Below, one piece after another: positions 44,831 through 55,431 of a stretch of DNA of 64,000 nt; positions within the stretch are counted from its first letter, which is position 1, and each line of letters opens with the position of its first letter. The notes beneath the pieces were generated by a model. The model did no database searches and had not been told where the DNA came from. It saw only the letters and a program-made list of their open reading frames with translations. This DNA is from Dromiciops gliroides. Taxonomy: Eukaryota > Chordata > Mammalia > Microbiotheria > Microbiotheriidae. The stretch is taken from the NCBI RefSeq assembly GCF_019393635.1, contig NC_057862.1, positions 119,118,145 to 119,182,144 on the forward strand. The letters are read 5' to 3'. Position numbers and translations under genes: made by a program.

Positions 44831-44941
44831 TTTTTGAGTCTGAGTATCTATTCGTGGTCTAGTTGTATTTTTAACACAATGTAAGGGTGTGGCCAAAGAA
44901 GGCAGCATGCTCTCTTTTTTCCCATTCCACATTGCCTCCAC

Positions 44942-45090
44942 AGTTTTAGATAGATAGCTAGATAGATGATGGCTGGTAAAGAAGTTCTTAAGTCTGTGCT
45001 ATACCCAGGCACTATACTAAACACTGGAAAGACAAATTCAAGCAAAAGAAAAAAAAAAGATAGTTTCTACTCTTATGAAGCTTTAAGGTT
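44942..45090 (-). repeat. (GATA)-like patch and L2 fragment
   Basis: The patch tagatagatagctagataga (44948-44968) is followed by an antisense L2 end: ctatacccaggcactatact aaacactgg, with the cttatgaagctttaagg block. Confidence 0.55.
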
Positions 45091-45236
45091 TATACTATCA
45101 CAAAATAAAATATGTTGTTATGAAAATTTTGTTTGTATTGAAGCAGACATCCGTTGTGTCCTGAGGACTTCTCTTCAGAACAACCCCTCTTTCTTTCTGA
45201 GACCTTGACTTCTCATGTCTAGTCAAAGACCTGAGA

Positions 45237-45524
45237 ATGGGGATAAAGCATATAACACATCTTCATGGTGTTTCAAGAAGAAGCTTGCTGTGTTCCCAAC
45301 AAAGCTACCAGTCATTTGCATATAACTCATTGGGCACTCCAAAGTCAGCCCTGTACATAGCGTTGACTAAAATGATCCCCTTTATGGTTCCACCAATGAT
45401 CATGATGATGACAAAGACCTATATCTCTGTATTAGCATTTACTCAGATGGCCTATGGAGCCAGTCTCCTTCCAGTATTTCCTGAGAAGGATCAGGTGGGG
45501 ACATGCTCTGCCAGAAGAGTCTAG
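45237..45524 (+). pseudogene. Unassigned protein-like relic, possible processed pseudogene
   Basis: A 95-codon open frame with a hydrophobic centre reads KMIPFMVPPMIMMMTK and later GASLLPVFPEKDQVG. A weak, memory-based resemblance to the C-terminal part of sideroflexins (PP-x-IM and LFPQK motifs, preceded by DLRMGI in the same frame) was noted, but extra residues and a missing end make it uncertain. No intron boundary or poly(A) tail was found. It could equally be chance. Confidence 0.15.
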
Positions 45525-46114
45525 ATAAGTCAGACGTCCTGATGTAGCCACGGTTCACTTTCCTTATGTCTAATAGATTTATTGAAGTCGTTGTCATGGT
45601 GGTACTGGGCTTTGGGGCTGTATTACAGAATGAAGTCTTCCTACTTCAATATCCTAACTGGATGCCTAGACAATGATAGTGACTCTGGTAGCATTTTTTC
45701 TTTTTCATTTATAACCACTTTGATAATTAAAGATTTTTATCTAGAAACCGGCCCTAAATGGCCTGATCAGGCTAAGTGAAACCTATTTCCTGTCAGATTA
45801 ATCAATCAGTTGATTACTGCTAACCCTAATTAATAGTGGTTAAGCTATCAATAACTTCATTCATATATTCCGGGAGGCCTCATTTTCTTCTTTTCTATTT
45901 GTCTGTAATACCTGTATCAGCTGTCTGCTCCCCTCTGGAAATCATGTTCTTTCTGAGCCTCTGGAGAATTTGGTAACAGCCCACAGTTAAAATAACATAT
46001 GTCCTTAGGCTATAGTGAATATGTTGTTTTCTTGCTGTTTATAAATCAACTGTAAAGCATTTAAAAAACGATCAAAGATCACAAAGCATTGCTTGGCCAG
46101 AGCAAAAAAAAAAT
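45525..46114. other. No recognisable feature
   Basis: Unique-looking sequence. 45570-45660 gives a short hydrophobic open frame on the + strand with no recognised relative. Confidence 0.35.
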
Positions 46115-46530
46115 CAAAAAAAATCTTTTTGTCTTTGATCTCTTAGAGGTAGTACTGGGTATTATTCCCTGTGGTGGGCAATCTGGGTCAAAGGGTATGG
46201 ATATTTTAGTTACCTTTCCAGCATAATTTCAAGTTCTTTTCTAGAAAGTGTTTAGCTTAATTCATATAGCTTTCTCCAGAGTATATTAGCATACTGTATT
46301 ATCCAAGCTCTTCAAGCATTTACTACGACTGTTGACTTCAAGCATTTCCATCTTTTGCTATCTTTGTCAATATAATAGGTGTGTTATTTTAAATGTGTTT
46401 CTTTTATAATTAATGAGTTGAACTAATCTTTTATATATTTGATAGGTTTTTTCCTTTTGAAAACTTTTTTCTTATCCTTTGACCACTTTATTGATTCCTG
46501 GTCTTATATATTTGCGTTTTTTTATATTTG
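46115..46530 (-). repeat. L1/HAL1-like LINE fragment
   Basis: Heavily decayed antisense order: ttgatctcttagaggtagta, ctgggtcaaagggtatggat, tttgtcaatataataggtgt, and ttgataggttttttcc. It is the oldest-looking copy of this family here. Confidence 0.65.
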
Positions 46531-46844
46531 CATTATTTCATGACATATCTTAAATATCAGACTTTTTATCAGCAATATTTGATGTAAAAGTTTTTTTTTT
46601 TAATTAAAGCTTCCTTTCTTTTCTTAGTAGCATTGATTTTGTTAAGCCTTTTGATTTGATGCATTTAAAATTGTCTTGCTACCTGGTTGCCTCAGATATT
46701 TTCATGGCTGGCATCTGTTGGCTTCAGCTTGTTCTCAGCTGCTAATTAATTAAAGTGGTAGCAATATCAGTTTGCAGGAGAGTAAGTGTTTCATATAGTT
46801 CATGGAGTCTGCTTATTCCTGGTCTAGGAGAACAGGAGCAAAGT

Positions 46845-47072
46845 TCTCCTTGTGGAGTCAGGAAGATTCATCTTCTTAAGTTCAAATCTGGCCTCAGATA
46901 CTTACTAGCTGTGTGACCTTGGGCAAGTTACTTAACCCTGTTTGTCTCAGTTTCCTCATCTGTAAAATGAGCTGGAGAAGGAAATGGTAAACCAATCCAG
47001 TATCTCTGCGAAGAAAACCCCAAATGAGGACATGAAGAGTTGGACATGGCTCAACAGCAACAGCACCCCCCC
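46845..47072 (+). repeat. RTE-tailed SINE, 5' truncated
   Basis: The body gttcaaatctggcctcagat, the CORE ctcagtttcctcatctgtaa, then gagctggagaaggaaatggt, aatccagtatctctgcgaag, aaaccccaaatgagg and gagttggacatggctcaaca. It ends in a C11 homopolymer (47067-47078). Confidence 0.85.
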
Positions 47073-47084
47073 CCCCCCTTTGTA

Positions 47085-47190
47085 CTACCTAACTCACTGA
47101 CTGGATTTTTGTGAGGCACAAATGAAATCAAAGGGAAAGTGCGTTGTTAGTCATAAATTGCTGTAGGAGTTTCAGCTATTATATAACACA
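47085..47190 (+). repeat. MIR/Ther-1 tail
   Basis: The sequence actcactgactggatttttg tgaggcacaaatgaa and cataaattgctgtagg is a diverged sense tail. Confidence 0.5.
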
Positions 47191-47394
47191 AGATTTCTGT
47201 GAAGACTAAGATAATGTCAAATCAGTGCTCTTTGTGACCACAGGGCAAGATATATACATATAACATATTTTAAAAACCTTAATTTTATTTCCTAATTCCC
47301 CTATTCACTGTGGTTCTACCTTTGCCTGAACTCCAACCTATATTTTTTCTATAGAAAATGAGCAAAGACTAGACTTTGTGTCTATAGTAAGCTA

Positions 47395-47560
47395 ATTGAT
47401 CAAGTATTTATTAAATGCCTACTCTAGGTGAGGCACTGTGCTAGGAGCTAGGGATATAAAACAAAAAAATGAAACAGTGCTGATTTTCAAGGAGCTTCAT
47501 CCAATCATGGGAGACCAAAGATCCATATATATAAAAGTATATACAAAACATACAATTACT
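47395..47560 (-). repeat. L2 3' end, antisense
   Basis: The sequence caagtatttattaaatgcct actctaggtgaggcactgtg and tttcaaggagcttcatccaa. Confidence 0.8.
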
Positions 47561-47654
47561 AAATGCAAAGTATCTGTGGGAAGGAGGGGCACTAGAGGTT
47601 GACCAGTGGGAAAGGTTGATGTGGGTAGTAGGTAGCTCCATCTATGCAGTCCCT

Positions 47655-48300
47655 TGGCCAAAATGTTATATAAATATAATGGAATACTATTGTGCCATAA
47701 GAAATGCTGGAAGGAATGGTTTCAGAGAAACCTGGAAAGATTTGTATGAATTGATACAGAGTGAAGTGAGCAGAACCAAGAGGATAGTTTATATTATAAT
47801 AATGTTGTAAAAGCCAACAACTTTGAAAGATTTAGGAACTGATCAACACAATGACCAGTTATGATTCCAGAGGACTAACGATGAAAGATGTGAGGGAATT
47901 GAGGGGATTGGAGCTAGCTCACTTTCCTTTCTGTTCATTTATGGGTCTTTTCCACCTTCTGTCTTGTGAGAAAACTTTATTCACTTTTTCAAATTATGAA
48001 AAAACTCCTTGTATCAATCTTGGAATCTGACTGGGTTTCTGGTCAGCATAACCTGGGTCCTTAGTTAAGGGTCTCCCACTGCTACCTAATTCTTGGCATA
48101 GAGATGATAGATTAGATATGCAGAATGAGAGAAATACTTTTGGATATGGTTAGCATGGAGATTTTCTTTGTCTATGCATAGTTGTTAGGAGGGTTTTGAT
48201 TTTCTTTGTCTCCCCTTTCCCCACCATGAGGTAAGTGGGAAAAAAAAGAAATACTAGTTTATTCTTTGAAAATGTTTGATTTTTAAAATTAAGATATAAA
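47655..48300 (+). repeat. L1/HAL1-like LINE 3' end split by an LTR-like insertion
   Basis: The left part (47655-47888) reads NIMEYYCAIRNA and TWKDLYELIQSEVSRTKR in the + frame, then the start of the 3' UTR. The right part (48108-48300) resumes with tgcagaatgagagaaatac, tttggatatggttagcatgg and tgactatgcatatttgttatt-like text (tctatgcatagttgttagg). Confidence 0.75.
47889..48107. mobile_element. Short LTR-like insertion (TGAGGGAATT family)
   Basis: It starts TGAGGGAATTGAGG and has gctagctcactttcctttct, both shared with the 8492 element. About 220 bp interrupt a LINE 3' UTR. It has no tail or coding sequence. Confidence 0.45.
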
Positions 48301-48357
48301 GGACCAATAAGTTGCTAGTCGTTCAAATTGGCTATTGTCTACTAAGAGAGAGGAAAG

Positions 48358-48612
48358 GAACAAGCATTTATTAGGTGTCTACTATGTGCCATTCGTGAGC
48401 TTTACAAAAATATCTCCTTTGATCTTCACAACAACCCTGTGAGGTAGGTGTTATTATTATCCCCATTTAACAGTTGAGAAAACTGAAGCAAATAGAAGTT
48501 AAGTGACTTGCCAAGGGTTAAACAGGCAGTAAGTATCTGAGGACAGATTTAAATCTAGATCTTCCTAACTCCAGGTCTAGTATTCTATCCACTGTACTGC
48601 CCACTTGCCTCA
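48358..48612 (-). repeat. Ther-1/MIR SINE, antisense
   Basis: The order caagcatttattaggtgtct, acaacaaccctgtgaggtag, ttaacagttgagaaaactga, ttaagtgacttgccaagggt and ctagatcttcctaactccag to the head. Confidence 0.85.
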
Positions 48613-49674
48613 AAAAGAAAATATTGGGAAAATGGGATACAGAGGAAATATGCCCCATCATGCTCAGGGAATCCAATATGCAGCTCCTGAATGCAGCATT
48701 ATGCCTTGAAGGAATTTAGTTTAAGAAGGAGAAGGATCTGGAAAAAATATAAAATTCTGTGGCATTTGTATGTTGGAGTCAGCACAAAGTGAATGCTAAC
48801 AGTTTCACACATACAGAGTTTTAGACTTCTCCGTAGCAATTAATGTGACCATTTTACAAATTAATTCATAGTGACAAATGCTGAGCATGAAGCTGGAAAA
48901 GATTTAATATACTAGGAAACTGAGGTGGCTTTACTGCCTTGACTCAGACCCATTATTTTTATTATATGTAGAAACCTAAACATGAATGAACTTTATGAGC
49001 AAATTAAATTTTACTTGTTTGTTGTTTTTTTTTTAAGTTATCAAGTCAGAGTATGGATTTAGAACAGATGCCTCCCCAAGATCAAATTCACCATTTATTT
49101 TATGAACACACAGGAGAATCATGGAAGTTTCTATCTTATCTTTTACTATATATGTTTTCCCCCTTCCTTTTCTCAGGATGGATGTAAATTATCTTCCTAA
49201 TATTTTGGCAGATATTGGACAGTGGACAATCACCTGGATATTGCCAGACATTTTATTTTGAACCAAACTTCCATAAAGAGTTTTGAATATTTATGGGTTC
49301 TCAAATAAAATCAGAAGCAATCTTCATCTACACAATTCTCTCCCAAACCCATCAGGAGAAGATGTGCGTGGAAGAGCGAAACTTGAGCCCGTTCATTGCT
49401 CTTAAAATAACTACCATCAGCCTGATCTTGTTAGGAGCACTTTTGGAGGACACTAGATAGAACTGGCTGACCTTCACAAAACACTGGGCAAATTTCCATG
49501 ATGTCATGCTGTTAGGTAGGGTTTACAGTGGCAGGGCCTTGCTGTTTCCTGTGTACCATCTCTTCTTCCCAGCCATTCCCTTAATTCTAAGGCTGGGTCT
49601 GAATGTGTTGAAAAATATACATATTGTTTTAACTCTATTCCCTACCTTGCCAACTCCCTCCACACCAAAACAAA
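48613..49674. other. Repeat-poor intergenic stretch
   Basis: About 1 kb without a recognised repeat or exon. The segment 49255-49520 is unusually mixed in composition and free of low complexity. Confidence 0.4.
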
Positions 49675-49687
49675 CAAACATGTTTTT

Positions 49688-49856
49688 TTGTTTTTGTTGT
49701 TTTTTGTTTTTTTCTTTGTGGGGCAATGAGGGTTAAGTGACTTGCCGAGGGTCACACAGCTAGTAAGTATCAAGTGTCTGAGGCTGGATTTGAACTCAGG
49801 TCCTCCTGAATCCATGGCCAGTGCTTTATCCACTGTGCCACCTAGCTGCCCACAAG
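49688..49856 (-). repeat. tRNA-derived SINE with perfect target duplication
   Basis: Antisense copy with a T/G-mixed tail. It is flanked by CAAACATGTTTTT at 49675-49687 and 49857-49869. Confidence 0.95.
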
Positions 49857-49869
49857 CAAACATGTTTTT

Positions 49870-50164
49870 AATTTTTGTTTTTTGGTTGTGTGGTGCTTAA
49901 GAATGGGTTCAACAGTTTTCCATCTTCAGCTACTCTTGTGGACCATGTTTAGATGTAGCCTAAAGGTATAGGCCAGTCCCCAGTTTCCATCAAGTCACCT
50001 GGCAAATGCCCATGGAGGTCATCTAATCCTGACTTCTCTAGTACATTCTATCATCACTACAAAAAGTTATCTGCAACCTCTGAACTAGATCCTAAAAAAG
50101 TCTATTCAGTCCTTTGGCCATCCTCCTAGCTAGTAATGATTCTGAGGCCAACAGCACTGAAGGG
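49870..50164. other. No recognisable feature
   Basis: Unique-looking sequence. Confidence 0.35.
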
Positions 50165-50580
50165 ATAGCGTGGTGCCTTGGAAAGAGTTTGAAGAGTATT
50201 GGATTTGTAGTTGGAGCACTTGGTGGTTCAAATCCCAGCTCTGCTATATATTACCTGTTCCACCTTTGGTAAATCACCCAACTTCTCTGGGCTTCAGTTT
50301 CCTCATTTGTAAAATGAGGGAGTTGGACTAGATGACCTCTAACATCCATTTCTCTCTTTCTCTTTCTCTCTCTCCCTTTCCCTTTTCCTTTCCCTTTCCC
50401 TCCCTTCCTTTTTTTGCAGGGCAACGAGAGTTAAGTGACTTGCCCAGGGTAACACAGCTAGTAAAGTGTCAGGTGTCTGAGGTCTTATTTGAATTCAGGT
50501 CCTCCTGAATCCAGGGCCCATACTTTATCCACTTTGCCACCTAGCTGCCCCATATCCATTTCAATTCTAAATCCAGGCTT
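50165..50580 (+). repeat. MIR-type SINE split by a tRNA-SINE
   Basis: Head to 'gactagatgacctctaacat' (50165-50343). It is interrupted by a SINE and resumes at aattctaaatccaggc (50563-50580). Confidence 0.8.
50353..50553 (-). repeat. tRNA-derived SINE with a C/T-rich tail
   Basis: Body 50417-50553. The tail side is a mixed TCTTTC/TTTCCC tract (50353-50415). It is flanked by ATCCATTTC at 50344-50352 and 50554-50562. Confidence 0.9.
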
Positions 50581-50666
50581 TTAACATGAGCTATGCCTCA
50601 GTCTGATTACATACAGAGACTATTAGTTCTGCATAGCCTGAAGGGAAGAGGGGAGAGGACAACTTT

Positions 50667-50843
50667 TTTTTTTCTCTTCTTTTCTTTTCTTTTTTTTTTT
50701 TTTTTTTGGTGAGGCAATTGGGGTTCACTGACTTGCCCAAGGTCACACGGCTGGTAAGTGCTAAGTGTCTGAGGTTGGATTTGAACTCAGGTCCTCCTGA
50801 ATGAAGGGCCAGCGCTCTATCCACTGTGCCACCTAACTGCCCT
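50667..50843 (-). repeat. First of two SINEs inserted at one site
   Basis: An older, more diverged copy (ggggttcactgacttgccca, atgaagggccagcgctctat). Left flank GAGGACAACTTT (50655-50666); right flank GAGGACAACTTTCT (50844-50857). Confidence 0.93.
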
Positions 50844-50857
50844 GAGGACAACTTTCT

Positions 50858-51016
50858 TTCTTTTTTTTTTTTTTTTTAGTGAGGCAACCGGGGTTAAGTG
50901 ACTTGCCCAGGGTCACACAGCTAGTAAGTGTTAAGTGTCTGGGGCCAGATTTGAACTCAGGTACTCCTGAGTCCAGGGCCGGTGCTCTATCCACTGCGCC
51001 ACCTAGCTGCCCCCAT
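50858..51016 (-). repeat. Second SINE inserted at the same site
   Basis: A near-consensus copy in the same orientation with a T tail. It is flanked by GAGGACAACTTTCT at 50844-50857 and 51017-51030. It inserted into the duplication left by its neighbour. Confidence 0.95.
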
Positions 51017-51152
51017 GAGGACAACTTTCTAATTAGGGGTGCTAGTTGGACAGATAACCTGGGGAAAAATGAATCAACCAGACAAACAATATGTTACTTG
51101 GGTAACAGAGAAATTCAGCTTGAGAGGCAGCAGGTGGAGTTGGATGAGGAAT

Positions 51153-51400
51153 CACCACCACCACCACCATCATCATCTCTAGCATTAATGTAACATTTTA
51201 AGGTTTGCAAAACACTTCACGTTTGTTCATTTCTTTGATCCTCACAATTTTCCCGGAAGGTGGGTTCTATTATTATTCCCATTTTGTAGATAAGGAAACT
51301 GAGGCACTAAGTGACTTACCCAGGGGCACACAGCTAGTAAGTGCCTGAGGCAGGATTTGCTCTCCAAGTATAGCACTTTGTGCTTTGTGCCTTCTAGTTA
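51153..51400 (-). repeat. Ther-1/MIR SINE, antisense, with (CAC)n start
   Basis: A CAC/CAT trinucleotide run (51153-51178) leads into attttaaggtttgcaaaaca, gatcctcacaattttcccgg, agataaggaaactgaggcac and gcacacagctagtaagtgcc. The box-B region is decayed. Confidence 0.85.
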
Positions 51401-51635
51401 ATTATACAGTGCTTGGGGGATAAAAGAGAGAAGTAAAGATTTTTTTCTAATACAACCTGAAGTTTAAATTACATAGTAGAACTAATGGGCTATTATTTTC
51501 TCATAATTATGTTTGGCATGATACAAATACATGAAAGCTTGGCATTTGGTTATTTCAGAAAAGCCACGTAGTATCAAAAGGAATGATAATGCCACAAGAA
51601 ACCATCCTGTTACAGCAGATGCCTGTCATTGAATG

Positions 51636-51791
51636 GTTTTTTTTGTTTGTTTTTTTGGTGAGACAATTGGGGTTAAGTGACTTGCCCAGGGTCACGCAGC
51701 TAGTAAGTGTTGTGTCTGAGGCCGGATTCAAACTCGGATCCTCCTGACTCCAGGGCCTGTGCTCTATCCACTGTGCCACCTAGCTGCCCCA
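51636..51791 (-). repeat. tRNA-derived SINE with perfect target duplication
   Basis: Antisense copy with gtaagtgttgtgtctgaggc (about 4 bases missing). It is flanked by TGTCATTGAATG at 51624-51635 and 51792-51803. Confidence 0.95.
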
Positions 51792-51803
51792 TGTCATTGA
51801 ATG

Positions 51804-52487
51804 TTACAAGCTTTCTCCCAAGTCTGTTTTCAGCCTCTACTGCACAATTGAGTATTCCACCTCCTTTCTCCACCCCATACATAAAAGTAGATTCGAGTTC
51901 CACCATCTTGAAGATGGTTCATTGAATTGGGAGTCAGGGAGCCTAGTTTTGTGTCCTATTGCTTGTTCATTTCATAAACAAAGAGAAGACACAGCAACTT
52001 GGAGCATCATCAAACTTTTAAAGTTAAACAAAGGGTATAACTGGAATTATTCCATACCCATGGAATTTATTACTGTTCTCTCAGTGAACTAATCCCACAA
52101 AATTGAACATTAAATTGTGCAATTTGTAAAAAGAATGAATATTGAGACTATTTCACAAAGAACATTTTAATCTAGAAATCATTATAGAATTATGAGTTCA
52201 GTTTTCAAATAGGCTTTATGAAAGTTGAGTGTCAAATTTTATTGAATATGCATAGACTTTCTAACACAGCAGGGTGAAAATTAACATTCTAGAAGAAATA
52301 AAGTTGACTGAATATGATGATAGGAGCCTTTATGGTCTTGGACTTCTAGAGAGTTTGGAATTCGCTTCTTGAATGAAATGATAGTTATTTCTTTATGAGC
52401 TTATGAAAATTTACATAGCCAAATGAGTGATGCATCCTCCTGTATCCTAACAAGTCATCTTGGAAAGACTGTGCATTTTCCCATCAT
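51804..52487. other. No recognisable feature
   Basis: Unique-looking sequence. A short 'gggagtcagggagcctag' near 51930 may be a SINE remnant. Confidence 0.35.
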
Positions 52488-52745
52488 GTATGGTCAGCTG
52501 GGTAATGCAGTAAATAGAGCACTGGGCCTAGAGTCAGGAAGACCTGAATTAACATTCATCCTCAGACACTTAACTAGGTGTGTGACCCTGGGTAAATCAT
52601 TTAAATGCTACTTTAGTTTCCTCATCTGTAAAATGAGGATAATAGTAGCACCTTATAGGTTTATCATGAGGACTAGCTGAAATAATATTGATAAAGTCCT
52701 TAGCACAGTGCCTGATATATAGTAGGTGCTTTATATCGATGCCTA
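52488..52745 (+). repeat. Composite tRNA-head/CORE SINE
   Basis: The head ggtcagctgggtaatgcagt and gcctagagtcaggaagacct are fused to a CORE (tagtttcctcatctgtaaaa) and a tail ending agcacagtgcctgatatata gtaggtgctttatat. It shows the head and CORE parts in one unit. Confidence 0.75.
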
Positions 52746-52822
52746 CGCAGGCCCTAAAATAAAGCCAGGACCTGGCTTTTCTGAAAAAAAAAAAATTGAT
52801 TATCTCCTTTATTTCCTTATGA

Positions 52823-53498
52823 TGTGAGGGGGTAGGTTTAATTGATCAAATTGATCATGAGGTATTCCAAAGAATTACAAGACTCAGTGACACAGTTTCC
52901 CAAGTTTTATTGAAAGACTGTTGACCCCAGGAAGAGCACCATGGAGAAACACATCTCAATTTGGGAGATAGAAATGTTTATATTTATAGTGAGAAAAAGT
53001 AGGTTATTTCCTCATCTTAATCTCTTCCTTGTGTGAGGTTCATGGGAGGTCTTATCCTAATTTGGACTTCCTGGGGTCCTAAGACAACCTCTGAGGTGGG
53101 TACCTTTTTCCTTGGGGGTGTGTTTTTGGGGTTTACATGTCATAAGGTGAACTTAAGGACACATTTGGTCCTTTCTGTGCATGTTCCTTAAAGACATGAT
53201 TAAACTTGTCAGACCCAGAGGGTCTCTGTGTTTATGGTATCTCTTTATTTAAGATCTAGTTTCTAGGTGTCCTGTCATCTAAGAATATTAATGGTTATTA
53301 ATTGTTAATGGTCACTAGTTACTGTCTAAGCTTCTGTTGATAGTATTGGTTGGTAGGGGCTGAACCCTCTAGTTACAGTTCTGCTGATAAGAACACAAAC
53401 CTTAGTTTCTCTATTGACCCTTTTAGATATTATTGATTAAATCTTAGGTTATCTGTTAACCCCTTTTTAGCTATAGTTAACCCTTTTAGCCTTCTCCA
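52823..53498 (-). mobile_element. Antisense solo LTR with clear promoter and poly(A) order
   Basis: Minus-strand order: CCAAT-type ACCAATAC (complement near 53346), TATAAATA (52981-52988), AATAAA (52906-52911), then an R-U5 stretch with GTGTCACTGAGTC and an end whose complement TGTGAGGGGG starts at 52823. The spacing of TATA to AATAAA (about 75 bases) is typical. No internal retroviral genes adjoin. The 5' border is set at the CA array. Confidence 0.7.
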
Positions 53499-53500
53499 TC

Positions 53501-53541
53501 ACACACACACACATACACACATATATACACACACACACATA

Positions 53542-53592
<51 letters not shown>
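53501..53592. repeat. (AC)n microsatellite
   Basis: CA dinucleotides with several TA interruptions in the left half and about 20 pure units in the right half. Confidence 0.97.
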
Positions 53593-53595
<3 letters not shown>

Positions 53596-53849
53596 TAATA
53601 TGGCATAAGAGAGAGAGTGCTGATCTTGGAGTGAGGAAGGCCCTGAAGTCAAATCCATCTGTGATGCTTACTAGCTGTATAGCCACAGTCAAAACTCTTA
53701 ACCTCTCTGAACCCCAACTTCCTTAACTGTGAAACGGGGATAATAATATCTGTAACACTTACCTCATAGGGTTGTTGTATGGCTCAGATAAAATAAAGTA
53801 CATAAAAGTGCTTTTGCAAGTTTTAAAATGCCAAGTAAATGTTAGCTAT
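53593..53849 (+). repeat. Ther-1/MIR SINE, nearly complete
   Basis: The order gagtgctgatcttggagtga, gatgcttactagctgtatag, cttccttaactgtgaaacgg, acctcatagggttgttgtat and atgccaagtaaatgttagct. Its tail is cut by the next LTR. Confidence 0.85.
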
Positions 53850-54545
53850 TGTGGGCCACAAAAATGTCCGATCTACCATAAACAAAACAAAACATTGAAG
53901 CAGAGCTCCGAGCCAATAACCTTTTATTAGACATGACCCACTTTAATGAAAGTAACCTCAAATCATCCTCATGATCTGAGATGCCCTCTTTCCCAGGCCT
54001 TGTTTTATAGTGTTTGATACCCGGAGGATGCTGAGTAAAATACAAGATCCCATTGGTTGACAGCCCTATAGCTCTACCCTCCAGAAGTAGCAAAAAATTT
54101 GCATAGTCTTGGGGGGAGCTAGGTGGCGCAGTGGATAAAGCACTGGCCCTGGATTCAGGAGGACCTGAGTTCAAATCTGGCCTCAGACACTTGACACTTA
54201 TTGGCTGTGTGATCCTGGGCAAGTCACTTAACCCTCATTGCCCTCCAAAAACAAACAAAAAACCAAATTTGCATGGTCTTAGTGAGGCAAAACAAAGGAC
54301 ATCTGTTTGCCAAGCTGTGTCTGTTTCTCCATGTTGGGCAATCAAGAGGGATGGTCATATGGAAGGACAAAAATAAGCTGGGGGGCTTTCAATATCATTA
54401 GGTTATCTTCACTGAGCTAGACTTGGTCATCAGAAAGAAAGGGTAGAGGTCCTCTGGTTAGCTTGCTGTGGTTAAGCAAATGAATTTCATAACAAGCAAG
54501 TGAATATATAACTTGTAGTTTAAAGTTTGGGGGCCTAATATAAGA
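53850..54545 (-). mobile_element. Antisense LTR interrupted by a SINE
   Basis: Minus-strand order: CCAAT (complement of cattgg at 54051), TATAAAA (54003-54009), AATAAA (53923-53928), and a terminus complement TGTGGGCCAC at 53850. It inserted in the tail of the preceding CORE-SINE. The 5' border is approximate. No coding sequence. Confidence 0.7.
54111..54264 (+). repeat. tRNA-derived SINE nested in the LTR
   Basis: Flanked by AAATTTGCATAGTCTT (54095-54110) and AAATTTGCATGGTCTT (54265-54280), one mismatch in 16. Confidence 0.95.
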
Positions 54546-55094
54546 AGGAATCTATCTAACCTTATCTAATGATCCCTACATATATAATATATAAATTATG
54601 TACTAATATAGTTAACTACACTAACTAAAAGTATATTAATAGATGAGTATAATAGAAATAATCACTACCCCTATGGAATCATACAAAATTGAATAATACT
54701 GATTGGAATAAAATAAGGGTTAAAAATCACTTGATACACTATTAGTATTCTGTCATTGCTCAAGAACCTTTTTGGAATTGCTTTATGGTAATTATCTTCA
54801 GAAACAGATACATAAGAATGTTAGTTTTGTTACATTAATAGTCATACCTTAGTTTTGACTAATAGAACTTCTTAAGCTTGATCACATATTTTATTCAGCA
54901 CACTTAGCACTGAAAAACTGGCTATTTCCAAAATCTAAACCACTCTAATATGAATAATTATTATTAAGATTTCTCAAAATAATGTACAATAGATCCTAAA
55001 GTTAGTTTCTGATAGAAATGTTCCCCTCTCACCCTCACCCCCAAAGTTTGAGCAATAGCAACATCGTACAGCTTTCCCAGAAAATGATTTTGAA
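54546..55094. other. AT-rich unassigned sequence
   Basis: No exon or repeat family recognised. A TATATAATATATAA patch lies near 54580. Confidence 0.4.
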
Positions 55095-55225
55095 AGAACG
55101 TGCTCATATTCTGACTCCATTGTTAGATTATAAGCTCTTTGAGGGCAGGGACTGTCTTTTACCTCATTTTGTATCCCCAGCACTTAGCATATGCTTGGGC
55201 CTTAGTAGATGCTTAATAAATGTTT
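55095..55225 (+). repeat. L2 LINE 3' end
   Basis: The order gttagattataagctctttg, agggcagggactgtctttta, tatccccagcacttagcata and ttagtagatgcttaataaat, a textbook L2 terminus. Confidence 0.92.
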
Positions 55226-55228
55226 TTT

Positions 55229-55365
55229 TTTCCTGGGCAATGAGGGTTAAGTGACTTTCCCAGGGTCACACAGCTAGTAAGTGTCAAGTGTCCGAGGCCG
55301 GATTTGAACTCAAGTACTCCTGAATCCAGGGCCGGTGCTTTATCCGCTGTGCCACCTAGCTGCCC
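55229..55365 (-). repeat. tRNA-derived SINE at the L2 terminus
   Basis: Flanked by the perfect 17-mers CTTAATAAATGTTTTTT at 55212-55228 and 55366-55382. The target is the L2 tail itself. Confidence 0.96.
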
Positions 55366-55431
55366 CTTAATAAATGTTTTTTAAATGAAATGTGTGTTGA
55401 ATCAAACCGATATTTGGATATTTACATTCTA

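Noticed and set aside
53467..53692. Cysteine/valine-rich frames (VCVCVC)
   Set aside because: Translation of the (AC)n array.
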